DNA from: JAPLDA01 sp043783155
GTDB lineage: Bacteria > Bacteroidota > Bacteroidia > AKYH767-A > 2013-40CM-41-45
NCBI GenBank assembly: GCA_043783155.1
Contig: JAYVZS010000065.1
Coordinates: 7,735 to 71,734 of the forward strand
Length of the DNA: 64,000 nucleotides
Direction of reading: 5' to 3'
Under the pieces are notes generated by a model, which was not told the origin of the DNA, searched no databases, and worked only from the letters and a program-made list of their open reading frames with translations. The position numbers were made by a program, and so were the translations under genes. Below, piece by piece: positions 34,418-42,172 of the stretch. Each line of letters starts with the position of its first letter. Position 1 is the stretch's first letter.

Positions 34418-34723
34418 ATGGCAGGAAAAAAAAATAAAACCCGTACTCTTGATCAATTCAAAGACGAACATTACGGCAAGAAAGGGACTAAAAAGCGTGA
34501 CCAATTTGAAAAAGGTTACCAGGAGTTTAAGCTCGGTGCACTCATACACGATGCCCGTCTTGAACAAGGTTTGACGCAGGAAGAACTTGCAGAAAAATGC
34601 GGGACAAACAAAGCATATATTTCTAAAGTGGAGAACAACATTAAAGATGTTCGGGTTTCTACTTTACGAAGAATCATTGAAGTTGGACTTGGAGGACATC
34701 TCCAACTTTCAATCAGATTGTAA
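34418..34723 (+). CDS. HigA-type antitoxin, XRE-family DNA-binding protein
   Basis: A 101-residue protein with a helix-turn-helix (about 36-90): ALIHDARLEQGLTQEELAEK, CGTNKAYISKVENN and STLRRIIEVGLGG. The N-terminus is basic and probably wraps the toxin. It starts one base after the toxin stop and is preceded by a strong AAGGAGGA ribosome-binding site, unusual among the genes here, which would favour antitoxin excess. It should neutralise the toxin and repress the shared promoter. Its insertion between holB and ricT suggests transfer into a conserved gene neighbourhood. Confidence 0.9.
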   Translation: MAGKKNKTRTLDQFKDEHYGKKGTKKRDQFEKGYQEFKLGALIHDARLEQGLTQEELAEKCGTNKAYISKVENNIKDVRVSTLRRIIEVGLGGHLQLSIRL

Positions 34724-34748
34724 TATGGGTTAAGTAATGATGAATTTC

Positions 34749-34756
34749 TATCTTTG
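34749..34756 (+). promoter_or_regulatory. Putative -7 box TATCTTTG upstream of ricT
   Basis: TATCTTTG fits TAnnTTTG and would start transcription near 34762, so the roughly 100-base leader would consist almost wholly of the 8-base repeat array (34770-34857). No clear -33 element. Confidence 0.5.
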
Positions 34757-34769
34757 TCAATTAGCTTTT

Positions 34770-34857
34770 CCAAATCACCAAATCACCAAATCACCAAATC
34801 ACCAAATCACCAATTCACCAATTCACCAATTCACCAAATCACTAATTCGCCAATTCA
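34770..34857 (+). repeat. 8-base tandem repeat array in the ricT leader
   Basis: Eleven consecutive 8-base units: five CCAAATCA, three CCAATTCA, one CCAAATCA, one CTAATTCG and one CCAATTCA. The array ends 3 bases before the ATG at 34861. Slipped-strand mispairing could change leader length without affecting the reading frame. Confidence 0.9.
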
Positions 34858-34860
34858 ACC

Positions 34861-36399
34861 ATGGGTTGCAGTTCATGTAGTACAGATAAAGACGGAAAGC
34901 CGGGCGGATGCCGCAGTAACGGGACGTGTGGAACGGGAAGCTGTAACAAGCTGAATGTTTTCAACTGGCTCACGGATATGACACTTCCGATGGGACAGGC
35001 ACCATACGATTTAGTGGAAGTCCGTTTCAAAGGAAGCCGCAAAGAATTTTTCCGCAACAAAGAAAATATTCCCCTTAAAACAGGCGATGCGGTCGCCGTT
35101 GAAGCCATGCCCGGCCATGATGTCGGTGTTGTTTCATTAGCCGGTGAACTGGTTCGTTTTCAACTGAAGAAAAGAGGACTGACGGAAAATTCTGAGCAGA
35201 TCAAAACACTCTATCGCAAAGCGAAACAAAATGAACTGGAGAAATGGTATGAGGTTAAAGAACTCGAACCTTCCACCCTTAGCCGCACACGCACCATCAT
35301 ACAAAGTCTGAAACTTAGCATGAAGTTAAGTGATGTTGAATTCCAGGGCGACGGAAAAAAAGCCACGTTTTATTACACTGCCGACGACCGGGTTGATTTT
35401 CGTGAACTGATAAAAAAATTAGCTGATGAATTTCATGTCCGCGTAGAAATGCGACAGATCGGAATGCGACAGGAAGCAAGCCGTCTCGGTGGAATCGGTT
35501 CTTGCGGAAGAGAGTTGTGTTGTTCTACCTGGCTCACCGATTTTAAAACTGTTTCAACAAGTGCAGCGCGGTACCAGAATCTTGCATTGAATCCGGCGAA
35601 GCTTGCAGGGCAATGCGGAAAATTAAAATGCTGTCTCAACTATGAACTCGACAGTTACATGGATACGCTGAAAGATTTTCCGAATACGAACGTCGTCATT
35701 GAAACGGAAAAAGGAAGAGCATCTCACCGCAAGACAGACATTTTTAAACGGATGATGTGGTTCGCCTACGATAACTATGAAAGCAGGGAGCGGAAAGAAC
35801 CGGGAGAAGGCAGTGGCGAAGGCGGCAACTGGGTGGCGTTGCCGGTTGACCGTGTGAAAGAAATTATTTCACTCAACAAACAACAAATCAAACCGGTCGA
35901 CTTAAAAGATTTTGAAGAAGAAGAGGAAATAGAATACACTCCGGATTTTGAAAATGTAGTCGGGCAGGATCGCATTGACCGGATGGACAAGAAAGGAAAG
36001 AAGAGAAAGAAGAAGAAAAAGAAAAGCGGTCAACCAGGTGATCCGGCGCAAGCAACGGCTCAACCGCAGCAACCTGCCAATCCCAATCAAGAAAATAAAC
36101 CGCAGGGACAACAACGAAATCCTCAGCAGCAAAACAGACCGCAACAGCAAGGGGGACAACAGCAACAGCGAAATCCGAATCAACAGAATAAGCCGCAAGG
36201 ACAACAACAAAGAAATCCTCAGCAGCAAAACAAGCCGCCACAGCAGCAGCAGGGACAGCCGCCGAAAAATCCTCAGCAGCAAAACAAACCTCAGCAACAA
36301 CCCGGACAAAATCCGAATCAACAAAACCGGAATCGTCCGCAGCGTCAACAACCGCCAAGGAATAATCCGACACCACCATCAGAAAATAAAACAGAATAA
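34861..36399 (+). CDS. ricT: RicT/YaaT-like PSP1-domain protein with Q/N/P-rich tail
   Basis: A 512-residue cytoplasmic protein. The Cys-rich N-terminus (CSSCSTDKDGKPGGCRSNGT, then CGTGSC) and the PSP1 core (KTGDAVAVEAMPGHDVGVVS; GSCGRELCCSTWLTDF; AGQCGKLKCCLNYE) match the RicT subunit of the Fe-S-containing Ric complex, which in Bacillus affects RNA processing. The core ends near residue 350. An acidic stretch and a Lys/Arg run (KKGKKRKKKKKK) follow, then about 125 residues made almost only of Gln, Asn, Pro and Arg, encoded by imperfect DNA repeats of the CCTCAGCAGCAAAACAA type. The tail is probably disordered. Position between holB and gldH is conserved in Bacteroidota. The 8-base repeat array abuts the start codon. 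Confidence 0.9.
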   Translation: MGCSSCSTDKDGKPGGCRSNGTCGTGSCNKLNVFNWLTDMTLPMGQAPYDLVEVRFKGSRKEFFRNKENIPLKTGDAVAVEAMPGHDVGVVSLAGELVRFQLKKRGLTENSEQIKTLYRKAKQNELEKWYEVKELEPSTLSRTRTIIQSLKLSMKLSDVEFQGDGKKATFYYTADDRVDFRELIKKLADEFHVRVEMRQIGMRQEASRLGGIGSCGRELCCSTWLTDFKTVSTSAARYQNLALNPAKLAGQCGKLKCCLNYELDSYMDTLKDFPNTNVVIETEKGRASHRKTDIFKRMMWFAYDNYESRERKEPGEGSGEGGNWVALPVDRVKEIISLNKQQIKPVDLKDFEEEEEIEYTPDFENVVGQDRIDRMDKKGKKRKKKKKKSGQPGDPAQATAQPQQPANPNQENKPQGQQRNPQQQNRPQQQGGQQQQRNPNQQNKPQGQQQRNPQQQNKPPQQQQGQPPKNPQQQNKPQQQPGQNPNQQNRNRPQRQQPPRNNPTPPSENKTE

Positions 36400-36402
36400 T
36401 TT

Positions 36403-36483
36403 CTTAGCGGGCCTTAGTATTCTCAGTGTCTCCGTAGTTAAAAATTTACTACTAAGACACTAAGAACACCGAGAAACACTAAG
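36403..36483. repeat. CTTAGTG-type dispersed inverted repeat, copy 2
   Basis: Left arm starting CTTAGCGGGCCTTAGTATTC and right arm TACTACTAAGACACTAAGAA through AACACTAAG form an imperfect hairpin. The left arm aligns over about 37 bases with 12941-12977. It fills the gap between ricT and gldH. Confidence 0.75.
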
Positions 36484-36501
36484 CGAATTCTCAGAGATAT
36501 T

Positions 36502-36967
36502 GAAAACACTCCGCAACATTTCGTTTTTATCACTGCTTGCATTCCTTTCTTCATGCGACCGTAGCGTTGTGTTTGAAGAAAATGTCAAGTTTCCCGAAAA
36601 TCGTTGGGAGATGAATAACATCATCAAGCTCGATGCTGAAATCAAAGACACCGTTGCGCTTCACAATGTTTACATCAACATTCGCAATGCGGGAGGTTAT
36701 CAATTCAGCAATTTATATTTGTTTCTTTCCACGCGTACACCGAAAGGCATTGAAGCACGCGACACCGTTGAGTTAACACTTGCAGACGATCATGGAAAAT
36801 GGCTGGGCGATGGTTCCGGCGACATCTGGGACAACCGCATTTTACTCAAAAGAAATTTTCGTTTTCCGGAAGCCGGCTCTTATCATTTCGAATTACAGCA
36901 GGCCATGCGTGTGAATCCTCTTCCACAAATTATGGATGCAGGAATGCGAATAGAGAAATCAAAATAA
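36502..36967 (+). CDS. gldH: Gliding motility lipoprotein GldH
   Basis: A 155-residue lipoprotein. It starts at a TTG (36500-36502 region, reading MKTLRNISFLSLLAFLSS with Cys19 as lipid anchor). The pattern FEENVKFPENRWEMNN, YINIRNAGGYQFSNLYLF and GSGDIWDNRILLKRNFRFP is characteristic of GldH, needed for gliding in flavobacteria and associated with the motility and T9SS machinery. The conserved position downstream of ricT supports the call. Whether the organism glides cannot be told; gldH also occurs in non-gliding relatives. Length is normal. Confidence 0.9.
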
Positions 36968-37140
36968 AATTATTTTGTGATACATTTTTATCCAGTCCCA
37001 TATTCCAACTTCTAATTTCTAACTTCCGGCCTCGCCTCCGGACATTTAACTTTCCTCTAACACCATTCTTTGTTCCTGAAACAGAAATATTATCCTATTT
37101 TCGTCTCCCTAATTTGAATTCAACCCAAATACAAGATCAC

Positions 37141-38493
37141 ATGAAAAAAACAATAATGCTTATGACTGCTTCACTTATACTATTGTGCAGCACATTCGCG
37201 GGAACCAACAACGAAGAAAAAATTCTTCCGTACCCGATTCACCAGAAAAAACTTGCCAACGGAGTGAACGTTGTCACGGTTCCTTATGACAGCCCGGGAC
37301 TTGCGGCGTTTTACGTTGTTATCCGTGCCGGCTCCCGTGATGAAATTGAAGCAGGTCATACCGGTTTCGCACATTTCTTTGAACACATGATGTTTCGCGG
37401 TACCGAAAAATATCCAAAAGAAAAATACAGCGAAGTATTGAAGAGTACGGGCGCCTCTGCGAACGCCAATACAAGCGAGGACCGCACATTGTATCACATG
37501 ACAGGGAGTGCCGACAAGCTTGAAACGATGTTTGAGATGGAGTCTGACCGTTTTCAAAACCTCAAATATTCAGTGCAGGATTTCAAGACTGAAGCCGGCG
37601 CTGTAAAAGGAGAGTACACAAAAAATTCAGCAAGCCCTTACAATCAGCTGGACGAAAAAGTTTCGGAGACTGCTTTCAAGACACACACATACGCGCACAC
37701 CACGATGGGTTATTTCAAAGACATTGTTGACATGCCGAATCAATATGATTACTCCATCGAATTCTTCAAGCGTTTTTATCGCCCTGAATATGCAACCATT
37801 ATTGTTGTGGGTGATGTAACTCCGGAACGCGTGGAAACATTGTCGGAAAAATATTTTGGTAAATGGCAGCATGGAAATTATGTTTCTCATATTCCTCAAG
37901 AGCCGGTTCAGACTGAAACGCGTTACACACATATACAGAAATCCGGCTTCCCCCCTTACCTCAACCTCAATTACAAAGGACCTTCTTTTGATGACAAGTC
38001 GATGGACATGCCTGCGCTGGATGTACTCTCTTCTATTTTATTTTCAGAAAAAAGTGATTTGTATAAAAAGCTCGTGCTTGCTGAACAAAAAGTTCGCAGC
38101 ATCAATGGCGGTGCGAACGACACCCGTGATCCGAACCTCATCAGCATCGGCGCTTCATTGGTAAAAGCGGAAGACATGCAATATGTAAAAGATGAAATTA
38201 CAAAAGTGCTTGCGGAAGCGAAAACAAAAAGACAGGATCCGCAGGTACTTGCTGATACTAAATCCCATTTGAAATACAGTTTCGCGATGAACATTGATAA
38301 CCCGACTGTTATAGCCGAATCGTTGTCTCATTATACCTGGCTCACGGGAGATCCTGAATCGCTGAATCGTTTGTATGCATTGTATGATAAAGTTACTGTT
38401 GATGATCTGCTCAATGTAGCGAACAAATATTTTATCAACACAGGACTTACCGTTGCAACCATTTCTCCTTCAGCAGAAGTAGGTGTGAAATAA
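37141..38493 (+). CDS. M16-family zinc peptidase, catalytic subunit
   Basis: A 450-residue exported peptidase. The ATG at 37141 opens a signal peptide (MKKTIMLMTASLILLCSTFA); the frame is open further upstream but overlaps gldH. The inverted zinc motif is complete: GFAHFFEHMMFRGTEKYP (HxxEH) with the downstream Glu in FKTEAGAVKGEYTKN. The second M16 domain (about 200-380) follows. The next gene encodes a lipoprotein partner without the zinc motif, so an active/inactive pair as in bacterial M16B heterodimers is likely. Acts in the periplasm on peptides. Confidence 0.93.
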   Translation: MKKTIMLMTASLILLCSTFAGTNNEEKILPYPIHQKKLANGVNVVTVPYDSPGLAAFYVVIRAGSRDEIEAGHTGFAHFFEHMMFRGTEKYPKEKYSEVLKSTGASANANTSEDRTLYHMTGSADKLETMFEMESDRFQNLKYSVQDFKTEAGAVKGEYTKNSASPYNQLDEKVSETAFKTHTYAHTTMGYFKDIVDMPNQYDYSIEFFKRFYRPEYATIIVVGDVTPERVETLSEKYFGKWQHGNYVSHIPQEPVQTETRYTHIQKSGFPPYLNLNYKGPSFDDKSMDMPALDVLSSILFSEKSDLYKKLVLAEQKVRSINGGANDTRDPNLISIGASLVKAEDMQYVKDEITKVLAEAKTKRQDPQVLADTKSHLKYSFAMNIDNPTVIAESLSHYTWLTGDPESLNRLYALYDKVTVDDLLNVANKYFINTGLTVATISPSAEVGVK

Positions 38494-38552
38494 AATGATC
38501 ATTCACAATTGCAGAAACTAAAAACCAAGAACTTAAAACTAAGAACCATCCT

Positions 38553-40148
38553 ATGAAAACTAAACTATATTCAACACTTATTCTCCTTTTTATTGTCGGC
38601 TGCACAGCTAATAAACAGGAAGGGATTGAACTGAAATTGCCGAAGTCGAACAAGATTGTTATCAAGTTGATGTTCCGGAACGGCTCTATTTGTGATCCGA
38701 AAGGAAAAGAAGGACTAACCGGCTTAACAACTTCATTGATCGCTGAGGGCGGAACGAAAGAACTGACAAATTCCCAGATCACCGATAAAATATATCCGTG
38801 GGCCGCTTCTTATTCTGCTTCTTGTGATAAAGAAGTTTCCGTTTTTACATTCCAGGTCCCAAAAGTTTTTCTAAGCCAGTTTTATCCGATCATCAAAGGT
38901 CTGTTACTGACACCCTCATTTACACAGGAAGATTTTGACCGTGTGAAATCGAACCAGCAGAATTATGTTGACCAGGTGATCCGGGCTTCATCCGATGAAG
39001 AGTACAGCAAAAAAGAGCTGGAAGATTTTCTTTTCCGCGGAACAAATTACCAGCATCTAACGGCCGGAACAACGCAAGGATTGAAATCGGTAACCCTCGA
39101 AGATGTAAAATCACAGTACAAAAATTTCTTCACACGTAACAACATCACCATTGGCATTGCCGGAGATTATACGTCTGATTTTTTTTCAACGCTTAAATCA
39201 GACATGGGTGCTTTATCCGAAGTTCAGCCGGTGGTTCCTCAACCGGATAAAGCAAAAATGCCGGACGGACTGAACGTTGAAATTGTTTCCAAAGAAAATG
39301 CTCTCGGATCGGCCATCTTCGCCGGTTTCCCAATGGACATCACACGGTCGAACGACGACTTCGCTGCATTGATGGTAGCGAACTCATGGCTGGGCGAACA
39401 CCGTAAATCATATTCCCGACTGTATCAGAAAATCCGTGAAGCGCGTTCGATGAATTACGGAGACTATACCTATATAGAATGGTATGAAAACGGCGGAGGT
39501 AACATGTTGCCGGTATCCGGAGTTCCTCGGTCATCCAATTATTTCAGCACCTGGATACGCCCCGTTCAAACAGCCAAAGGATTGAAAGGACAATACCCTG
39601 AGCTGAACGATATCAACATCGGTCATGCTCATTTCGCGTTACGCATGGTCTTGAATGAAATGGATGCACTCATTCAAAATGGAATGACACAGGATGCGTT
39701 TAACCTTACCCGTGATTTCCTCCGCAGTTATATGAAGCTCTACATCCAAAGCCCGGAACGACAATTGGGATTTCTGATGGATTCACATTTCTACGGAAGA
39801 AAAGATTACATCATGGAAATGGATAAGCTTCTCGCGAAACTTACAGTAGCGGATGTGAATACTGCCATTAAAAAATACTGGCAAACCAAGAACATGGACA
39901 TCGTCATCATCACCGATAAAACGGAAGCCGAACCGCTTGCAAAAAGTTTAAGAGAGAACGCTCCGTCGCCGATGTCTTATTCCAACACATTGAAGTCGGC
40001 GTTGTCGAAAGATATTCTTGAGGAAGATAAAACGGTTGAGAAATATCCCATGCCCGTAAAGAATGTAAAAGTTGTCAATTCTGATGATACCTTCCGGTCC
40101 ACTTACAATTCGAAAGACAGTAAAGGCACACTTAGCCAGAAGAATTGA
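38553..40148 (+). CDS. M16-family peptidase-like lipoprotein, non-catalytic partner
   Basis: A 531-residue lipoprotein (lipobox LLFIVGC, Cys17). It has the M16 fold, but the place of the HxxEH motif reads TGLTTSLIAEGGTKELTNSQ, so zinc ligands are missing. Later landmarks: YKNFFTRNNITIGIAGDYTS and RSYSRLYQKIREARSMNYGD-type sequence, where the Arg/Tyr pair that positions substrate in the partner site is kept. It follows the catalytic gene by 59 bases. It should form a heterodimer, contributing substrate binding and membrane anchoring. Confidence 0.9.
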   Translation: MKTKLYSTLILLFIVGCTANKQEGIELKLPKSNKIVIKLMFRNGSICDPKGKEGLTGLTTSLIAEGGTKELTNSQITDKIYPWAASYSASCDKEVSVFTFQVPKVFLSQFYPIIKGLLLTPSFTQEDFDRVKSNQQNYVDQVIRASSDEEYSKKELEDFLFRGTNYQHLTAGTTQGLKSVTLEDVKSQYKNFFTRNNITIGIAGDYTSDFFSTLKSDMGALSEVQPVVPQPDKAKMPDGLNVEIVSKENALGSAIFAGFPMDITRSNDDFAALMVANSWLGEHRKSYSRLYQKIREARSMNYGDYTYIEWYENGGGNMLPVSGVPRSSNYFSTWIRPVQTAKGLKGQYPELNDINIGHAHFALRMVLNEMDALIQNGMTQDAFNLTRDFLRSYMKLYIQSPERQLGFLMDSHFYGRKDYIMEMDKLLAKLTVADVNTAIKKYWQTKNMDIVIITDKTEAEPLAKSLRENAPSPMSYSNTLKSALSKDILEEDKTVEKYPMPVKNVKVVNSDDTFRSTYNSKDSKGTLSQKN

Positions 40149-40233
40149 GAATAAAATATCGAACCGTTCGGTTGGTCTTACTTTCATTGAATAAAAGTTG
40201 AAACACCATGGTCAACCCTTGGTAAGTAAAGTC

Positions 40234-41235
40234 TTATTTGACTTCCTTTTTATTTAATGGTTTTACATAGAATGCATCCCCGTGCTCCATTTTATATTTA
40301 TTGATCAGACTATATAAGTCTTTATAACTCGTTTTCTCTTCTTCAATTTGCCGGATAAATTCTACGCAGCCGGGAAAGTATTTCTTTAAGCCATCAACAA
40401 AATCAACTTTACTTAAATGAGCGACAAATTCATCGCCTTTAAAAATATAATATCCCAGCCCCTCAAATCCCATAAACTTCCTGAACTCCCCGTCGTCATT
40501 AACCCCTGTTGCAAAGTAGACCACGAGAAGTTTATAGGCAGTGTCTTTTATGCAGAGCTGCATGTACGTGTATTTATTCGGCTTCTTCTCCGGCCAAAAA
40601 GGATGAGCTTCATAAATTTTATTATAGTGATGGTGCTTATTCAGATTTAATAAAGCCCAACTCCGGCTATCAGTTTGCTTAAAGGCAGCCACATCATTAT
40701 TAGACATGGATTGTCTGCGGCCATTAATGGGTGTATAAAAAACACGACCCCATTCATCCCAAATATCCGGTTCACAATAAATCGTATCGTGTTTAAAAGT
40801 AATCAGGTAAAAATTATCTTCTGTGTTATAGAAACTCTGCTTATTTATTTTCTCCGTTGGATTTTGGCCTGACTTCAGTTCCTGCTCATAATATTTTTGT
40901 GAATACGGAGTAATTGCTCCCGACCATACATCGATTAAACCACCAAGAATTGTCGGGATATCTACAATGGCCAGAGGATGTAATCTTTTCTTCAATTGAA
41001 ACGTTTTCCTTTTATACCCTTCCTTAATAAGTGTCACTTGTTTTTTTGAAATCGAACGTTTCATTTCGAGTGTTAGAGGGGTCTCCCCTACATATTTTCC
41101 ATTGATTTCCACTTTTGCATTTTGAGGGAGAGACGCGATGTGTATCGTGTCATGAGAACCTGAGTAAAAAGTTGCACAGCCGGGAAGGAGTATTGTCAGG
41201 AAAATAATGGTTACGCGGAAAACTCTGTCTTTCAT
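40234..41235 (-). CDS. PEGA-domain lipoprotein, function unknown
   Basis: A 333-residue lipoprotein with signal and lipobox (FLTILLPGC, Cys19). The N-terminal part is a PEGA-like beta domain (IASLPQNAKVEINGKYVGET, then VTLIKEGYKRKTF) followed by a short hydrophobic stretch (IVDIPTILGGLIDVWSGAI). That arrangement is common in lipoproteins that bind the cell wall or outer-membrane partners. The C-terminal 200 residues are not recognised (DNFYLITFKHDTIYCEPDIW). Transcribed alone, convergent with the M16 pair. Confidence 0.75.
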   Translation of the reverse strand: MKDRVFRVTIIFLTILLPGCATFYSGSHDTIHIASLPQNAKVEINGKYVGETPLTLEMKRSISKKQVTLIKEGYKRKTFQLKKRLHPLAIVDIPTILGGLIDVWSGAITPYSQKYYEQELKSGQNPTEKINKQSFYNTEDNFYLITFKHDTIYCEPDIWDEWGRVFYTPINGRRQSMSNNDVAAFKQTDSRSWALLNLNKHHHYNKIYEAHPFWPEKKPNKYTYMQLCIKDTAYKLLVVYFATGVNDDGEFRKFMGFEGLGYYIFKGDEFVAHLSKVDFVDGLKKYFPGCVEFIRQIEEEKTSYKDLYSLINKYKMEHGDAFYVKPLNKKEVK

Positions 41236-41420
41236 TGGTTGTTACATTAGGTTTAGCAAAATAAGGGAAATAATCTAAAATTTTATGTAAAGAGATTCCA
41301 TCAAGGAAAAAAAGCGGGAGAATAAAATGAAAGAGATGCGGGGTGGGAAAAACGGGGCGATATTTCGTAAGCAGACGTTGGAAATAGAAAATTACAGAGA
41401 ATAAAATTACAGACTATAAG

Positions 41421-41443
41421 GCTCTATGGTTTACCGATAGAGC
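41421..41443 (-). terminator. Short hairpin just after the 41446-42051 gene
   Basis: GCTCTAT (41421-41427) pairs with ATAGAGC (41437-41443) across a 9-base loop, 2 bases beyond the stop codon on the minus strand. The T tract is weak, so termination is plausible rather than certain. Confidence 0.45.
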
Positions 41444-41445
41444 TT

Positions 41446-42051
41446 TTATTGGATCGTCAGTAACCCCGTAAACTTCACTTTGTTCTCAAGGAACAACTGA
41501 AATGTATACGTTCCGCTTTTCAGTTTTCCTTTTGATAGTTCAATAGCGTTGCTCCTGATGTTGTTGATCACCTTCACTTTTTTGCCAAGTTTGTCGAGCA
41601 GTACAAAATCAAATTCGTCGTTGCAATCGTTTTGAAAATAAAGAATGCTTTTATCTTTTATTGGATTCGGTTTCAGCACGTATCCTTTATCACCAAAATC
41701 AGTGAACCGAATTTTGATGTAATCGGAAGTGCCCAGGTTCGTTAGATCAAGCTGGTAAAAATTGTCAGCGTTTTTTACCGGTGAGATATCCGTAAAAGAA
41801 TAGGTTTCATCCGTTGCGCTGTTGCCACAAACTCCTGTCAGTTGCCCGATCTCGGTAAAATCGCGGTCATTTGTTGAACGTAAAATCCGAACTCCATCAC
41901 AACGGTTACCGGCACGAATAACAAATGTAAGTTGGATCACTTTTCCTGTCTGAATGCCGTCGAAATGAGCCAACGACTGACGATCCTGTGCATTTACCGA
42001 AACGACTGAAGAAAACAAAAATAAAAAAGAGGCAAACAACTTGTTTAGCAT
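41446..42051 (-). CDS. Small secreted protein with T9SS-like tail
   Basis: A 201-residue exported protein with a signal peptide (MLNKLFASFLFLFSSVVSVN, cleaved near AQD). The first half (LAHFDGIQTGKVIQLTFVIR ... FTEIGQLTGVCG) resembles a fibronectin-III-like strand set found in Bacteroidota secreted proteins. The second half (VLKPNPIKDKSILYF to SGTYTFQLFLENK) is a T9SS sorting-tail variant. It is divergent from the penicillin-binding protein gene 121 bases away. Function is unknown. Confidence 0.75.
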   Translation of the reverse strand: MLNKLFASFLFLFSSVVSVNAQDRQSLAHFDGIQTGKVIQLTFVIRAGNRCDGVRILRSTNDRDFTEIGQLTGVCGNSATDETYSFTDISPVKNADNFYQLDLTNLGTSDYIKIRFTDFGDKGYVLKPNPIKDKSILYFQNDCNDEFDFVLLDKLGKKVKVINNIRSNAIELSKGKLKSGTYTFQLFLENKVKFTGLLTIQ

Positions 42052-42172
42052 GGTAGGTAAAGGTAAAAAAATATTGTTGACTACTTCACGTTTTAAGGTC
42101 TGGAAACGAAATTCATCCTCTCAGAATTTTATTACTTTTACCTCCCAATCAGAAATATCCCGCAACATTTTT

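Noticed and set aside
35888..36379. Long antisense ORFs opposite the ricT tail
   Set aside because: They arise from the low-complexity CAG/CAA repeats of the tail and give Val/Ala/Leu-only translations.
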